A stretch of DNA of 6,578 nt from Planctomycetia bacterium (GTDB lineage: Bacteria > Planctomycetota > Planctomycetia > Pirellulales > UBA1268): assembly GCA_009923125.1 (NCBI GenBank), contig RFUD01000140.1, positions 1 to 6,578 on the forward strand, written 5' to 3'. Made by a program: the position numbers and the translations under genes. Positions 6,356-6,578 of the stretch are shown here, one piece after another; the first letter of the stretch is position 1, and every line of letters starts with the position of its first letter. Under the pieces are notes generated by a model. The model had not been told where the DNA came from and did not search any database. It saw only the letters and a list, made by a program, of their open reading frames with translations.

Positions 6356-6578
6356 GAGCCTCCCGCACCGTGCCCACGGCGTGGACGCGGATGATCTGGA
6401 TGCCCTGCCTGGCCAGATCGCAGGCGGTGGCGGCGGTGGCGGCGTCGAGTTCATCGAGGGTGGGCGGCCGGCCGAGGTCCTGCTCGAGCGTCTTGGCCAG
6501 GAAACCTTTTCGCGAATGGCCGACGAGAATCGGCACGCCGAGGCCGAGAAACCTCCCCGCTTCCGCCATCAGCGTGCG
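6300..6578 (-). CDS. folP: Dihydropteroate synthase, C-terminal part (5' end beyond the window)
   Basis: Ninety-two codons of the C-terminus are present; the frame runs off the right edge, and the ATG at 6569-6567 is internal. The enzyme joins p-aminobenzoate to 6-hydroxymethyl-7,8-dihydropterin diphosphate in cytoplasmic folate synthesis. The diagnostic blocks are PILVGHSRKGFL (the SRK loop contacting pterin and pABA) and, after DAATAATACDLARQGIQII, the terminal RVHAV block whose Arg and His bind the pterin diphosphate. The usual sequence is RVHDV; here Asp is Ala. The usual VGxSRK variable residue is His. After the conserved core the protein continues for an Arg/Pro-rich tail (ALRRGTRSPRPGARRPVDP), encoded largely opposite the end of the glycosyltransferase gene. 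It is on the opposite strand from the other genes and metabolically unrelated to them. Identification is confident from these motifs although only about a third of the protein is seen. Confidence 0.9.
   Translation of the reverse strand, partial: RTLMAEAGRFLGLGVPILVGHSRKGFLAKTLEQDLGRPPTLDELDAATAATACDLARQGIQIIRVHAVGTVREALRRGTRSPRPGARRPVDP

Noticed and set aside
6368..6379. Small inverted repeat CCGTG-CC-CACGG as a terminator
   Set aside because: The stem is only five base pairs with a two-base loop and no T-run, and it lies inside the folP coding region.
4784..6454. Long - strand open frame (556 codons) opposite the double glycosyltransferase
   Set aside because: Low-complexity Arg/His/Pro/Glu composition without domains; the + strand has two clear DxD glycosyltransferase modules. 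It is a codon-bias shadow.

Overview
The window is GC-rich and almost fully coding. Four genes read rightward and one partial gene reads leftward at the right edge. The gene content points to a planctomycete: a WD40/PDZ-like/caspase-like protein, and a membrane-anchored Ser/Thr kinase with the 'HCDIKPQNILL' catalytic loop and a C-terminal TPR-like region. This assignment rests on family recognition, not on a marker gene.

Layout: (1) 3-2054, + strand, the C-terminal part of a WD40 + PDZ-like + C14 caspase-like protein, open at the left edge. (2) 2087-3898, + strand, a Ser/Thr protein kinase with one transmembrane helix and a TPR-like tail. (3) 3921-4679, + strand, a 252-residue protein that looks like a GT-B-type glycan-transfer protein related to uncharacterised phage and capsule proteins. 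(4) 4661-6355, + strand, a protein of two fused GT-A-type glycosyltransferase modules, each with a DxD motif. (5) 6300-6578, - strand, the C-terminal part of dihydropteroate synthase (folP), open at the right edge and overlapping the end of gene 4 tail to tail.

The four + strand genes are closely packed: gaps of 32 and 22 bases, then a 19-base overlap. This suggests they are transcribed together, at least genes 2-4. A caspase-like protease and a receptor-like kinase are plausible partners in a signalling or regulated-response pathway. The two following proteins probably modify a cell-surface glycan or a glycoconjugate. Whether all four form one functional system (kinase/protease control coupled to surface glycosylation) cannot be decided from one window. 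It is the most interesting hypothesis here. FolP is housekeeping and probably marks the right boundary of the cluster. No RNA genes, CRISPR arrays, insertion sequences or convincing terminators were seen.
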